64,000 nucleotides of DNA from Paracamarosporium sp. OC-R06-R3 (lineage: Eukaryota; Ascomycota; Dothideomycetes; Pleosporales; Didymosphaeriaceae). This document shows, in pieces, positions 33,847 through 46,445 of this stretch; the first letter of the stretch is position 1, and each line of letters opens with the position of its first letter. The notes under the pieces were generated by a model that saw nothing but the letters and a program-made list of their open reading frames with translations, was not told the origin of the DNA and ran no database searches. The position numbers and the translations under genes were made by a program. The stretch is from the NCBI GenBank assembly GCA_019828545.1, contig JACVRA010000258.1, positions 62,001-126,000 on the forward strand, read 5' to 3'.

Positions 33847-33853
33847 TATATAA
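33847..33853 (+). promoter_or_regulatory. TATA box of the gene at 34008
   Basis: TATATAA lies about 100 bp upstream of a 5' untranslated intron and about 160 bp upstream of the ATG, which is a plausible core promoter position. Confidence 0.5.
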
Positions 33854-33951
33854 TGCCCATCTCGCTGCCTTCTACCACTCATCGTTCTACTCCACATTCC
33901 ACCCGCAACACTGTTGAAGTGTCTTTGTCGACTTAACCTACAACACTAGCA

Positions 33952-34001
33952 GTAAGTACTTGCTTTCTTTCTTTCCAATCACCAAACTGACGACTAACCA
34001 G
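33952..34001 (+). other. 5' untranslated intron
   Basis: GTAAGT donor, a pyrimidine-rich middle (TTTCTTTCTTTCC), a CTAAC branch-like sequence and a CAG acceptor, ending 6 nt before the ATG at 34008. Fifty nucleotides, the usual size here. Confidence 0.6.
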
Positions 34002-34007
34002 AAAGCT

Positions 34008-34511
34008 ATGGCGGAATCACCCACTCACGAGTGCGACGGCCGTCACTGCTATATCTGCAAAGCAAAGAAGGACGAAACTTTCAAGTTCCTCAACTCGTTC
34101 AGCATCATCATGAATGTTCATCGCGTCCGCTTGGAGAACAGCCTCAATGATCCCAAAATGCCGTCATACAAGAGGGTCTTGACCGAGATTATGCTAGATA
34201 CGATGAGCGCCACTCTGGAGACAACGACCATCCAGAAGGGCTACTATCTTGGTCTCCAGATCGCCATTCAGGCGGAGTTGCGCAAGCAGGGACCTGAGCG
34301 GAACGTGGAGCATTTGAGGGGGTCCATCTCGAACCTACAGACGTTGAAAGAGAAAGTTGAAGAGTTGAAAGAGCTTCATTTCGCGGTTTTGCATAAATTT
34401 GCAGTGAGCAGCCTCCCCGGCAACCGCGAGGAGTTGGACGGATTCCTCGCTGCGACGAACCCAAAGTTCCTGAAGGAGATGGACGAGTTTCGGAAGAAGC
34501 ATGGTATCTGA
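34008..34511 (+). CDS. Small uncharacterised helical protein
   Basis: A single coding exon of 167 residues. The N-terminus has a short cysteine/histidine cluster (HECDGRHCYICKAKK) that could bind metal. The rest is strongly helical with charged residues, including a likely coiled coil (SNLQTLKEKVEELKELHFAVLHKF). There is no signal peptide and no membrane segment. I do not recognise the family. Support for a real gene is the TATA box, the well-formed 5' untranslated intron and the ordinary protein composition. The frame also extends upstream through the intron, but without an ATG. Confidence 0.65.
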   Translation: MAESPTHECDGRHCYICKAKKDETFKFLNSFSIIMNVHRVRLENSLNDPKMPSYKRVLTEIMLDTMSATLETTTIQKGYYLGLQIAIQAELRKQGPERNVEHLRGSISNLQTLKEKVEELKELHFAVLHKFAVSSLPGNREELDGFLAATNPKFLKEMDEFRKKHGI

Positions 34512-35443
34512 GTCGGGGCTATGGATGCCTACTCTGACACGTCATTCTACCGAGACTCTGGAAATACCATGTTGCTTTGTCTTTAGGTGAGGCTTACCAT
34601 TGACTTTTGACTGATACAAGATCACATTCGCTGACGAGATCTATCTACAAGTTCTAGGTTCATCCGCCAGGAAATAAGCTAGAAGATTGCGATATGGATT
34701 TCATGGTTTGGTTACGGATTGTTTGCTTTGGTTAACGGCATGGCATCTTGTCCTCTTCAGGATTATGAACACGAGTACATCACGAGACCTCATTCCTCTC
34801 ATGTCTTCTTTGCAGCATGTAGTCTCAGGATCTCGATGCGACATAATGGGCTTCAGATTTTGATAGATGTAATGGAAGTACAGATTAGACTCCGACTCGC
34901 TAGTCGGGAGCAGTTGTGTTAGCGACGATATAATGATGAACTTCTGCTTCATATAGTAAACAGCTATTCGACTTTTGATGTAGTAAGCGTTTATGTTTGT
35001 TACTGCTACCGCGACATCTACCTTTTGCTCCACTTTTAATCGATGCTTCTAAACGACAGCTCGTCCTCCCTTACTATCGTCAGCAAAATATATCACTATA
35101 GGTACTCACCCAACACATTCCAGACGACCGACTGAAAACGAGTAGCGAGTGATTGCAGAACCCATAGGGTGGCCAGCAAAATTATTCTGTTTGGAGAAAC
35201 GATGGAGACTTCCGCGATAGTTACGAAGATTATTTTAAATTTCTGAATAGTGTGTTTCCTGGTTCAGCCAACGTGTTGTATCGACCTCTATCCTCCCAAA
35301 CCCATACCTTTCCATTCCCAAAAGGCGTATGCGTCGCAAAGTATCTATATACGATATCCCACACCCGTGTTCGCTCCACAAATACACACTACGAATAGAA
35401 GCCCACCCACTTGTATTCTAGGGCATACATTACCCTTATCCAA
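34512..35443. other. Intergenic between convergent genes
   Basis: AT-rich, with stops in all frames. Both flanking genes end here. No repeat or RNA gene was recognised. Confidence 0.5.
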
Positions 35444-36919
35444 TCAGCACATAACCTCGAACTTCCTTTCCCCCAACGGCTGCGGGAAAACCCCCGCGTC
35501 AATAAGCGCAAACGCATCCCACTCGTGCGCGCCTTCGGTCTTGAAATTCCACCATACCCACCCATTCGTCCTTGTCTCATATGCCATCATTTGAGTCTCG
35601 ATATACTGCCTCGTCTGATCCTTGTATTCCTGGCTCCAACGAGTGACGTCATTCTGCCAGCTGCAGTCGCCGACTTTCGTGCTGCCGGGGTACGTCCCAT
35701 CGTATCGCGCGCCGACGCCCAAGCCGTTGAGATACTTTGCGCAGTCGGTCATGGCACCCGTCCACTCGCCCACGATGGTCCACTTGTCTGAGCCGGCGTA
35801 GCCGCCGCCTGCGGCGCAGACTTGTTGGACGTGTTGGAGCGGGGACATGCGGATGAGGCCGAGGTCGAAGACTTGGTACTCGTGGTGGTCCATTACGACC
35901 ATCTGAGCATTGTTATCCGACGGCGTCAAGAACGTGTTCCAGGCAGATGTGGGTAGGAAGCCGTCGTGGAGCACGATAGGTGTGTCTGAGATAGCGCGCA
36001 GCGTGCCGAAGCCGTCCCGGTAGAATTGGCGGACTGTGGGTTCGCTGAGGCGGGGAATCAGGGGCTCGTTTAGGAGCTCGATGCCGACGACTACGTCCTG
36101 GTATCGAGGTTGTGCATATTTGTTGGAGATGGTGGAGAATATTTGGAGGGTTTGCTGTATGGTGGTCCCGCTTGTCCAGGTGGGATCTGCGAGACGTTGG
36201 CCAGAGTTGTCGAAGCCGTTTTGTGAGCCTGGGGCGCCGTGGAGGTCGATCATGACTTTGAGGCCTAGGACTCGGGCCCAGTCGATGGCGGCATCCACTG
36301 CGTGGAGGTATAAAGTCAGTTGGGGTTCAATGAGTATAGACTTGATGCTGTCGGTTCGAACTAGGAGTCACTTACTATAGGGCGCAGCGCCCTTGACATA
36401 CGGCGAGCCAAGTGTGTCGTATGCCCAGTATCCGATAGGAATGCGAACCAGATTGAAACCGGACTCTTTGATCTTTTTGAAATCGTCAAAGGTAACCCAG
36501 GTATCCCAATGTTTCTGGAGGATCGCAAGTGCAGCAGCATGATGGATGTTTTGACCTAGAGTGTACTCGTCGACAACATCGCTGCGGCCAAGATTATCGA
36601 ATAATGATGGAGTGATCCAAGGCTCGAGCACCAGCCAGCCTCCAATGTTAACTCCTCTTACTTTTTCTGGGCCCCATGCAAAGGCGACACTACGTTTGGA
36701 TCTGGACTGGGTCAGCTACTCCTTTCCCAGTGTATCACTTAGGCGATGATTGTTATTAAGGGGATGCAGCGCTCTGCTCTTTCTAAATTCACATGCAGAC
36801 GTCCCAACACGCACGCAGGTCCTGGTCACACGAGTACCCAGGAAAGAAAGCACTTACGCAGGAGCCGCCACGGCAGACCCGCAAGCCAAGGCCACAGCCA
36901 GCACGCGTCCCAAAAGCAT
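35444..36919 (-). CDS. GH5 glucan exo-1,3-beta-glucosidase, secreted
   Basis: Complement of 35444..36297, 36376..36701 and 36858..36919; 413 residues. Signal peptide MLLGRVLAVALACGSAVAAP, followed by SKR, a Kex2-like basic site. The family core follows: VRGVNIGGWLVLEPWITPS, FNLVRIPIGYWA, MIDLHGAPGSQNG, the acid/base Glu207 in IELLNEP, and the nucleophile Glu307 in TIVGEWTGA. GWVWWNFKTE near the end is standard. The secreted enzyme releases glucose from the ends of beta-1,3-glucan and takes part in cell wall remodelling or nutrition. Length and layout match the Exg1-like GH5_9 group. The intron 36702-36857 is longer than the others (156 nt). Confidence 0.93.
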
Positions 36920-38793
36920 GCTGTAACGATAAAAAATCTGCTCTTCTAATGCGTATTCGTGGAAAGGGACAAAACGTGCTGTAACACGAAGTTCAGTTCA
37001 GGAATGAAGGTTTGCGTTCCTTGCGTCGCGTATAAATATACATACAACAAAGCAGCGAGAGCAGCGCAGCCGGAAATGGAAACGTCGACCAAGACTAGTT
37101 CATGAACGGAAATGGAATGATGTGTCTTGAGATGGGTGCAAGGATGAAGACAAGATGGAGACTGAGGAGATCAGGGCAGCCGTCCACTCAGAGACAAGAG
37201 CGTGGTCTGGATAGGTCGGGGATATATATTGAGAGGCGAAATCAAAACATGGAACGAGCGACACGATAATAACAACGACAACAAGCACTCGGTTCCGACA
37301 AAGCTAGGAAGAAACGAGGAAGAAAAGACGCGGTGCTTGCGTTACGAAGGCTTACGAAGGGTTTAAGTCGCATGCATGGTGCCTCTCCCTTTCCGTACGC
37401 TGTGCCCTGCCATGTCTAGACCGTTTCCGCAGAGAGACAAACGAGCGTCTCAGACGGTGGACCCGGCCTGTGCCGACATCCACTCGTGAAAAGAAGGGAC
37501 TGCACATCATGCACGCCGCAGCTCTAAAGGTGGTGTTCTTCACCCATGCTCGATTCGTCTGCTGGGAAAAGGAGGCGCGCAGCTTCGCCGTGGCACGCTG
37601 CGCATCTGACACAGCGCTTGTTATGCATGATTTTGCCGGGACAGGTTTGAAACGGCTTGTCGCGATACTGCACGTGAGATGCCTAGATAGGGGATGTGCG
37701 TTGGGATAAATTGTGGCGGCGTGGTGGTAGTCTAGGAGGGAGCGGCGTGAACGGTCGGTCGGCTAACAGTTCAACACCGTTGCGCTTATCACGCCTCTCG
37801 CTCGCACTATTAGTGACATGTGCTAGACTACCCATCGAGCTAGCATCACTCTTATCTTGAGCTCGCCGAGAGTGACTGTTGCTTAGAAAGCGCATCAATA
37901 GTCCCTCAACATTGTTGCCAAACAAGACCAACACATGCCACAGGCGGACGATACATCTAGTTTCACGCCTCCCCAAACAAACCAACATTGCATACCTTTC
38001 CTTTTGCCTTCCTCTTCTACCTACCCTCCAAAGCCTTCGTACCTCGTATGAACGCTCCCTCATATATACCTTTTACACGAAAGCATGCACTGCGCACCCG
38101 CCACCCTCCCCCTCATCCACCCAAACCCCATCTCTCACTTGCACCCCGTACTTCGCACTCAACGAACCGAGCGATAAACATAACACATCTGCATATCCCT
38201 TTATAGTGCAAGCAACATTGTCCATTGGACGGACGCGCATATATTTAGGTGCATGCAGTGCAGATAGCCGCGGTTGGATATTTTGGGATACGATACGGTA
38301 GGGCTGCATGGCGAATTGTAGGCATGGGGGCTGTCCCTCCGTGCATGCGTCGTGTTTAGCTGCGACGCTGCAGCTGCGTCTTTCGTGGCTCCGAATAGAT
38401 TGATGCGAGCGTCTTCACGATATTGTGCACGTTTCTAGGGTGGATCAGGGATTTGTGAGAAAGAGGCTAGGTGGGGTTGCGATTGAAGGGTATGTGGATG
38501 ATGGGATTGCTGCTTGGGCAATTTTAAGCCTTGCTGGTAGTTGGGTAGGTGAGTGCTTCTGGGTTTTATGTGGGATCGTACAGCCTGTATACACAGATGG
38601 AGATTGAAAGAGAAAGTTGCAGTGAGGGAGGGGGTCCTCACTTACGATCTCGCCGAGTAGAGGGAACAAGAACTGTATTAAATAAAGGAACAGAGCGCAG
38701 ACCTCAAGTTCCCTAGCATGTCGTAGTCTCTCCTGTAGACGTGGTCCGGGCTTGAGGTGGCATCCGTCTGACGATGAAGTGCAACATCAAAGC
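36920..38793. other. Intergenic, no gene seen
   Basis: About 1.9 kb. The left part is the promoter side of the GH5 gene and includes AT-rich TATATATT near 37224. Around 37880-38200 the plus strand is C-rich and gives long spurious frames. No domain or splice structure was found. Confidence 0.5.
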
Positions 38794-40392
38794 TCATGCT
38801 CTTCGCCTTTTCGTCCCGGCTGTTGAGCCATTGGCTCTTCTCGCCTCATCGCCGCTGACCCCCACCTCGTCATCGTTCATGTATTCCCTCCCCGCTCCGG
38901 GACTCCGCCGCCTGAACTGTCCCGCCCCTACGGCCACAATCTCATCCTCACTGTCGCTTGCTTCGATATCCAGAAGCACAGGCATCCTGAACTCGCCGGG
39001 TTCGTGTTGAGTGCTGGTCTTAACAGGGTCAACAGTAAGCACATCGACCTCCTCGTCTTCCTGGTCGAGCCTCCGCTTATGAAGCTCCTCTAGAGGCTGA
39101 ATGTCGAATTCGTCTTCCTTTTCGATGTACTCCACGTTCTCTTCCACTTCGACGAAATCTGGGGCAAGCGCAGACCAGCGCTGAGGTTGCAGGATGGACC
39201 ACAGCCAGACACGGCCGGAGTCGACACCGATAGCAGCGACAAAAGGCCGGAAAGGATGCCATTCCACCACCGACAATTCTTCCTTGGTCCCTTCCAAGAT
39301 TTTTACGAGACTGCCCTGGCCGCGTTCCCAGATGTAGACGTGGTGATTCATGTACGTTGTTGCTGCAACGTAGTCGCCAGCCGAGCTAAAGGTGACGTGA
39401 TTCCACGATAACCGTTGGACGAGATCCTGGAATTTGTGCTGCACTTTGAGCTCCAGCATGTCGAAGTCGAGCTTTGGGTCGCTGAGATCAGGTAGGAGGA
39501 ATGTCCTGATGATTCTGTCGCTGGAGTTCAAGACGACATCACGACCTGACTGAGTCATACGTATCAATACAATGAGCGAGTTCGTAACTCGATATGAGTA
39601 TAGCAGTTCGTACGTTTTCGCGTCGATGATGTTCAGCCAGCCTTTGTTCGTGCCTGCGAGAATGTGGTCCGCGGATGGAGTGAAGACAGTCACTGTCGTC
39701 GTCTGCTTTGCGTCCTGAGCGGCTTGTTTTTCGGTCGCCTTCTCACGTTCAGTCTGGGAGCGGCGGGGAGCGGTGGGGAGGGTGTGCTTGGCAGGCACTT
39801 CTGCGGACATGTCCACAAGCACAGGCTGGTCTTCGAACAAAGCAGCTGCGAACTTCATACTGTATGCTATTAGCACAAGTCTTTGAGACAGGGTCGCATG
39901 TGGCGTACTGGTTCTTCGGGTGCAGCTCAGCGATGAAGATGGCCGACTCGAAGCGGACGGTGCGCACACGCGAGCCATCCTTAAGGTCCCAGAGGACGCA
40001 TTTCCAGTCCTGGCCGGCGCTGAGAAGGAAGCGGTCGTTGGTGGACCAGCTCAGCGACTGGATCTGACGCGTGTGGCCGCGCAGCTTGCGGGCAACGCCG
40101 TTTGTTTCGATATCGAAGACGACCACGATGCCATCGTGCTGGCGGTGCTGTTAGCATTGGTTGTGCAGTAATGGAGCGATTGCCGCCTACTCGTCCAGAA
40201 GCGAGCAGATCGCCACGGTGACTGAAGCGGATGGACGTCGAATGGCCGCTGCCTGCGAGTGGGGTGAGTCAGTCACGGTGACGACGCGATGCATCATGTA
40301 ACGTGTGGGTGGAGGAACTCACGCAGACGACCGGTGATGACCTCGGGGCAATCCTGCGCGAGGACGAAGGGATCAACCAGCGACAGGTTCAT
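38794..40392 (-). CDS. swd1: COMPASS complex subunit Swd1 (RbBP5 homologue)
   Basis: Complement of 38794..39859, 39909..40138, 40191..40252 and 40323..40392; 475 residues. It starts MNLSLVDPFVLAQDCPEVIT and continues with WD40 units: SGHSTSIRFSHRGDLLASGR, DGIVVVFDIET, GHTRQIQSLSWS, DRFLLSAGQDWKCVLWDL, GTNKGWLNIIDAKT, AATTYMNHHVYIWERG and VVEWHPFRPFVAAIGVDSGRVWLW. The acidic C-terminal tail is normal for the family. Swd1 is the WD40 scaffold of the Set1 histone H3K4 methyltransferase complex and works in the nucleus. It is divergent from RPB1 with 657 bp between starts. Exons of 70 and 62 nt at the 5' end were found by frame and by the RbBP5-like N-terminus. Confidence 0.88.
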
Positions 40393-41049
40393 GGCTGCGT
40401 GCTGGGGCGTCGAGGGCAGCGCGCGCGTTCAGCACTGCGCACATCTTGCGACAGCGTGCTCCATGGTGGGAGAAGAGGCACTGAGAGACGCGGCGCGAGG
40501 CGGTGGGCTGCTACAGACGCTAGCCCCGAACGGGCAAGCGCGGCTTGGCTCCTTTGTTCGCCGCTCGCTCTTGTTCTGCGTGCTGCGGCCTGAAACGTCT
40601 CTCGCTCTTGCACTCTCTCACCCACCACCACCACCCCATCCATCTCGACCGCTGTGGTGCCCGCGAGCGCGTCAAACATCTCGCCGCACCCGACTGCGCT
40701 CCCGCCACTGCGCAAATTCCCCGCGCTGCCCGCTGCAGCGACGCGCGACCCACGGCGAGCCCCCGACCCGCTCAGCCGTTGTCCGCGGCCTCTATTCTTC
40801 GACCGCATCCCACCGCGCGCATCGGCGCATCAGCCATACCATAGCTACCCGTGGCATACCCTTCTACGCATATCTAGACACGTCTTTTGCAACCGAGGAG
40901 GCGCCTGCCTTGGCGTGGCCACCGCGGCCGTTCCCTCACTTACTCCGCCAGCAGCTCGCCTTCACCGGTAGCACGGTGCAGCCAGCCCCTCACGCTCTTT
41001 GCGTCTATCCCCCGCGAATCTCTGCAGTCTCTTACGTGCAACCGCCACC
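40393..41049. promoter_or_regulatory. Divergent promoter of swd1 and RPB1
   Basis: 657 bp, GC-rich and C/T-rich on the plus strand near the RPB1 start. No clear TATA box, as is usual for housekeeping genes. Long frames here come from composition. Confidence 0.6.
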
Positions 41050-44000
41050 ATGCCGCCTGGAGCCCCCGTCATCTCCAAGTGCCCGCTGCGCACAATCAAG
41101 GAGATCCAGTTCGGGCTGCTCTCGCCTGAAGAAATCAAGTCCATGAGTGTCGTGCACATCCTCTACCCAGAGACTATGGACGAGGAGAAGCAGCAGCCTC
41201 GCGCTCAGGGTCTCAACGACCCCAAGCTCGGCAGCATCGACCGCATGTTTTCGTGTGCCACCTGCAAGGAAGACATGCAGACTTGTCCAGGGCACTTTGG
41301 CCACATTGAGCTGGCCGTGCCCGTGTTCCATGTCGGTGAGTATCGCAGACATCATTGCGCTGAGCCTTCGATTGACGTGTTCAAGGTTTCATCGTGAAGA
41401 TCAAAAAGCTTCTTGAAACAGTGTGCCACAACTGTGGTCTGATCTTGGCTGACTTCGTAAGTCTTCCCTGGCGGAAGACGAGCATCGCGGCCTAGTCAAG
41501 TGATTTTGCTAACGCTAACACTAGACTCACCCGGATTGGAACACGGCTATCAAGATCAAAGACCCCAAGAAGCGCTTCGACATGATATGGCGATTGTCAA
41601 AGACGCGGAAGAACTGTGAGAACACTCCAGCGGACTCGGATCCTAAGAAGGCGAGGGAGCCTCACGGCGGCTGCGGGAATAGGATGCCTGACACCATCAG
41701 GAAGGAGGGTCTGAAATTGACTGCCTCATACAAGCCGCGAAAAGACGAAGAAGAGAGCAAGGATGCTGATAAGAAGAACATCTCGCCCCAAGATGCGCTC
41801 AACGTATTCCGACACCTGAGCGACAACACACTTGCTCTGCTGGGCTTGAACGTCGATTATGCCCGCCCCGAGTGGATGGTCCTGACCGTGCTTCCTGTGC
41901 CCCCACCCCCGGTGCGGCCTAGTATCTCCGTCGATGGTACGGGCCAAGGTGCGCGTGGTGAAGACGATCTGACCTACAAGTTGGGCGACATTATCCGTGC
42001 GAACAGCAATGTGAGGAAGTCGCATGCAGAAGGAGCCGCCCAGCATGCTATACAAGAGTACGAGGCGTTGCTGCAATACCATGTGGCGACCTACATGGAC
42101 AACGATGCGAACGGTGTTCCCCAGGCCATGCAGAAATCCGGTCGACCACTGAAGACCATTCGTGGTCGCTTAAAGGGTAAGGAAGGTCGTCTACGAGGTA
42201 ACTTGATGGGTAAGCGTGTCGACTTTTCGGCTCGTACCGTCATCACTGGTGACCCCAACTTGTCTTTGGATCAAGTTGGTGTACCACGCTCGATTGCTAG
42301 AACTCTAACTTACCCCGAAACCGTGACCAAGTTCAACATTGGCAAGCTTTCACAACTGGTGCGCAACGGTCCTACGAATCATCCCGGAGCCAACTTTGTT
42401 ATCAAATCTGACGGTGTACGTCTTGATCTGAAACACAACAAGAACCTGAGTGAGTTGCAACTGGCATACGGTTGGAAAGTGGAGCGTCACATCAACGATG
42501 ACGATGTCATCATCTTCAACCGACAACCTTCTCTCCACAAGGAATCTATGATGGGTCACCGCGTCAAGGTCATGCCGTACTCGACCTTCCGTTTGAATTT
42601 GTCTGTCACGTCACCCTACAACGCCGATTTCGATGGTGACGAGATGAACTTGCACGTACCGCAGAGTGACGAAACGCGCGCTGAGGCGAAGAATCTGTGC
42701 ATGGTTCCTCTACAGATCGTCTCTCCACAGGGAAACAAACCGCTTATGGGTATTGTGCAAGACACGTTGTGTGGCATTTTCAAAATGACTCACGCTGATG
42801 TCTTCTTAACTCGAGAGCAAGTCATGCCCCTGATGATGTGGGTACCAGATTGGGATGGCCTCCTTCCCCCACCCGCTATCCTCAGACCGAAACCTCGCTG
42901 GACCGGTAAGCAGGTCATCAGCTATGCCTTCAAGGACGACCTCAATCTCGCGCAAAGCAGTGATTCCGCAGATGACAAGTTCAATGATTTCAGCGGCAAA
43001 TCACTCATCATCCATGGCGGTGAAGTGGTGATGGGCCAACTCGTCAAGAAGCAGGTGGGCGCCTCCCCTGGAGGTGTCGTACATATCGTCTACAACGAGC
43101 ACGGCCCACAGGCAACTGTGGACTTCTTCAATGCTGCTCAGCGCATCGTTGCCTATTGGTTCCTGCACAATGGATTCAGTATCGGTGTCGGAGACGCCGT
43201 TCCAGACAAAGCCACCTCAGATAAGATCGTCGAGGCTGTGAACAAAGCCAAGGCCGAAGTTGCCGAGATCCTGAAGCTTGCAACTTCAGACAAGCTGGAA
43301 CCTAACCCTGGCATGACTCTCCGTGGTACATTTGAAGCCAAAGCACAGAAAGCTCTCAATGAGGGACGTGAAGCTGGTGGTACTGCGGCCAAGGACAATC
43401 TCAAGCCTTTCAACAATGTCGTCCAGACGGTCACTTCTGGATCCAAGGGATCAAACGTCAACATCGCACAGATGGTGTCTCTTGTCGGTCAGCAGGCTGT
43501 TGAAGGTAACCGTATTCCCTTCGGTTTCAAGTACAGGACTCTTCCGCATTTCACCAAGGACGATTACTCTCCGGAATCGCGAGGTTTCATCGAAAATTCT
43601 TACCTGCGCGGGCTCACTCCCACTGAATTCTTCTTCCACGCCATGGCTGGTCGTGAGGGTCTTATCGACACTGCAGTCAAGACAGCAGAAACTGGTTATA
43701 TCCAGCGTCGTTTGGTGAAGGCGCTCGAAGACGTCATGGTCAAGTACGATGGTACAGTCCGGAATTCCATGGGTGACATTGTCGAATTTGTCTACGGTGA
43801 AGATGGCCTCGACGGCGCGAAGATTGAGAAACAGACTATCGATACCGTACCATTGTCCCGAAAGAAGTTCGAAGATCAGTATAGGATGGATGTAATGAGC
43901 GACAAGCCTCCGATCCCCGCTGATGTGCTCGAAGTTGCCAATGAGATTCAGGGTGACACCGAGGTGGGCCAGTATCTTGACGAGGAGTTCGCCGCTCTTG

Positions 44001-46445
44001 AGGAAGATCGCAAATTCTTGCGACAGGGAATGAGGACCGACAAGAAGGAAGTCTATCTACCTCTCCACATCAGTCGTATCGTGGACAACGCAAAGACCCG
44101 GTTCATGATCAAGAACTCTCAACGAAGCGACCTCCACCCGATAGATGTTGTGAAGGGTGTTCGTGATTTGCTCGAGAAGCTAATCGTCATCCGCGGCGAT
44201 GACCCGCTCACGTTAGAGGCGCAGAAGAGCGCCACGCTACTCTTTAAATGTCTGTTGCGGTCTCGATTAGCCTTCAAGCGTTTAGTCACCCAAGATCACT
44301 TGAACAAGCTCGCCTTCGACCACATTGTCGGCGAAATTGCGGATCGCTTCCTTAGGTCTGCTGTCCACCCTGGAGAAATGGTCGGCGTCATTGCAGCCCA
44401 ATCTATCGGAGAACCTGCGACGCAGATGACCTTGAACACTTTCCATTTTGCTGGTGTGTCTTCCAAGAACGTCACCCTTGGTGTGCCTCGTCTCAAGGAA
44501 ATTCTCAATATCGCAGCCAACATCAAGACGCCCAGTATGTTGATCAAGCAGCACCACCCGCAATCTTCACAGCAGACGGCAAAGGAGCTTCGAAGCCGGA
44601 TCGAACATACGACACTCCGGTCATTGACTCACTCAATTGAGTTGTACTACGATCCTGATCCTAGGGCCACATTGATCGAAGCTGATGTAGATCTTATTGA
44701 ATCAGCCTTTTTGATTGACGACGAAGATACATCAGCGCAGTCCAAGTGGCTCCTTCGTATCGTCCTAGACCGAAAGCATCTATTGGACAAGAATCTCGAC
44801 ATCAACGAAGTGGCTTCGAGGATCAAGGAAGAATTTGCTCCTAACATTGCTGTGATTGCTAGCGATGTGAACGATGACGAGCAAGTGTTGCGTGTTCGAT
44901 TCAAGTGGGATCAGCATCTGAGGAAAGACGAAGATGACGAAGAAGACCGAGATGAACGGTGGATGCGCAAACTCGCTGTTCACTTGTTGGATGACGTTAC
45001 CTTGCGCGGAGTGAAGGGTATCGAACGTGCCTTCATTCGTACCGAACAGAAGGTTTTCGAGCAAGAAGACGAATCCTTGATTCTCAAGAAGGACGATGAT
45101 CGATGCGTGGAGTGGGTGTTGGACACGACGGGTATTGCCCTGTCTGATGTGCTCGCTGTAGAAGGCGTAGACACTACCAGCACATATTCCAACTCGTTCA
45201 TCGAAGTTCTTGGCGTGCTTGGTATCGAAGCTGCTCGAGCTGGTCTGCTGAAGGAATTGTCGAACGTCTTGGAGTTCGATGGTTCGTACGTCAACCATCG
45301 TCACATGGCTATTCTCGTTGACATCATGACTCAACGTGGTCTTCTTATGGCCATCACACGACACGGCATTAATCGCGGCGATACTGGCGCACTCATGCGT
45401 TGTTCCTTTGAGGAAACAGTTGAAATCTTGCTTGAAGCCGCTGGCTACGGTGAGCTCGATGACTGCCGAGGTGTTTCTGAAAACATCATGCTTGGTCAAC
45501 TCGCCCCGATGGGAACTGGAGAGTTTGAGGTTGTCATGGATAACCAGATGTTGCTTACTATGGTCGAAGATAATTCACGCATGCGTGGCGCCACCGGAAA
45601 CTACTATGACAATGGCGCAGCAACTCCTTACGATCTAGGCTCTCCGACCTACGAGGGTGGCATGAGTGGTCCGTCTTACAGCGCGGAGTTCTCACCTCTG
45701 GCCGCTCCAGAAGGAAACTTCGGTGGTATGACCGAGTACGGTAGCCAATATGGTGACGGTGCATTCAGCCCGTATGGCACACGCAGCCCTGGCATGGCAG
45801 GCGCTATGAGCCCCTTCAGCGGAGGTGCTAGTCCAACATCACCTTCTTTCTCTCCTGCTTCTCCGCAGTACTCGCCGACCTCCCCAGGCATGACGAGCCC
45901 TCGCTTCGGAGCGACTTCTCCGGGTTACAATCCTACCAGCCCATACTCACCGACGTCTCCACAATTTTCCCCGACGTCTCCTGGAGGGTTCCAATCGCCC
46001 ACGTCTCCCAGCTACTCGCCTACGTCGCCAGGTTACTCACCCACATCTCCGCAATGGAGTCCTACATCGCCTGCACAAGCCCTGTCTCGTAACGCGACTT
46101 CCCCTGGTGGTGGATGGAGTCCGACATCTCCGCAATACAGCCCGACGTCTCCACTGTACAGTCCAACGAGCCCGCAGTTCAATAGTGGTAGTGATAGGCG
46201 TTCGCCTGCCTCGCCGACTTCGCCTTCTTACAGCCCTACGAGCCCTATGGGTCAATACAGTCCTACATCGCCTAGGGCGATATCTCCCACCTCGCCGACG
46301 TCACCGAAGTACTCGCCGACTTCGCCGAAGTACTCACCGACGTCGCCCAAGTATTCCCCAACGTAAGTGAAGTGCTGGTCATAGTTGTAGCAGCCCTTGT
46401 CAACGGTGCGGAACGCTAACTGTCCACAGTTCACCTCAGCAGTGA
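41050..46445 (+). CDS. rpb1: RNA polymerase II largest subunit
   Basis: Joins 41050..41335, 41386..41456, 41525..46362 and 46430..46445; 1736 residues. The clamp zinc motifs [17 protein letters not shown] and CHNCG are near the N-terminus. The catalytic magnesium loop [10 protein letters not shown] is at about residue 486. The trigger loop/bridge helix region includes [31 protein letters not shown] sequence and [16 protein letters not shown]. The C-terminal domain has about 25 degenerate heptads. Largest subunit of the nuclear mRNA polymerase; forms the active site with Rpb2. The last exon is only 16 nt and encodes the final residues SPQQ after a split Thr. If the preceding 67 nt intron is kept, translation stops at once after YSPT, so both forms differ only by that tail. 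Confidence 0.98.
45833..46442 (+). repeat. RPB1 C-terminal domain heptad repeats
   Basis: Roughly 25 coding heptads related to YSPTSPS, interrupted by non-heptad spacers such as [12 protein letters not shown] and NSGSDRR. In the eleven full YSPTSP units I count, position 7 is Gly, Gln, Leu, Met, Arg or Lys but never Ser. Confidence 0.85.

Larger units (their letters stand above)
28985..34007. other. Five-kilobase region without a convincing gene
   Basis: The left end (28985 to about 29460) is GC-rich, with an Arg/Pro-rich leftward frame that overlaps the first exons of the neighbouring gene, consistent with its 5' leader. The longest forward frame, 29999-30679, has no domain and no good ATG context. 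From about 31990 to 32330 the plus strand is C/A-rich, and from about 32690 to 33680 it is G-rich, so composition flips strand. The last 200 bases are the promoter of the small gene at 34008. Confidence 0.5.

Noticed and set aside
40289..41146. 285-codon forward frame in the swd1-RPB1 promoter
   Set aside because: Low-complexity Pro/Arg/Ser-rich, overlaps the swd1 and RPB1 starts in the wrong frame; composition artefact.
41726..46434. Many antisense and shifted frames across RPB1
   Set aside because: Shadows of the long coding exon; several owe their length to the CTD repeat composition.
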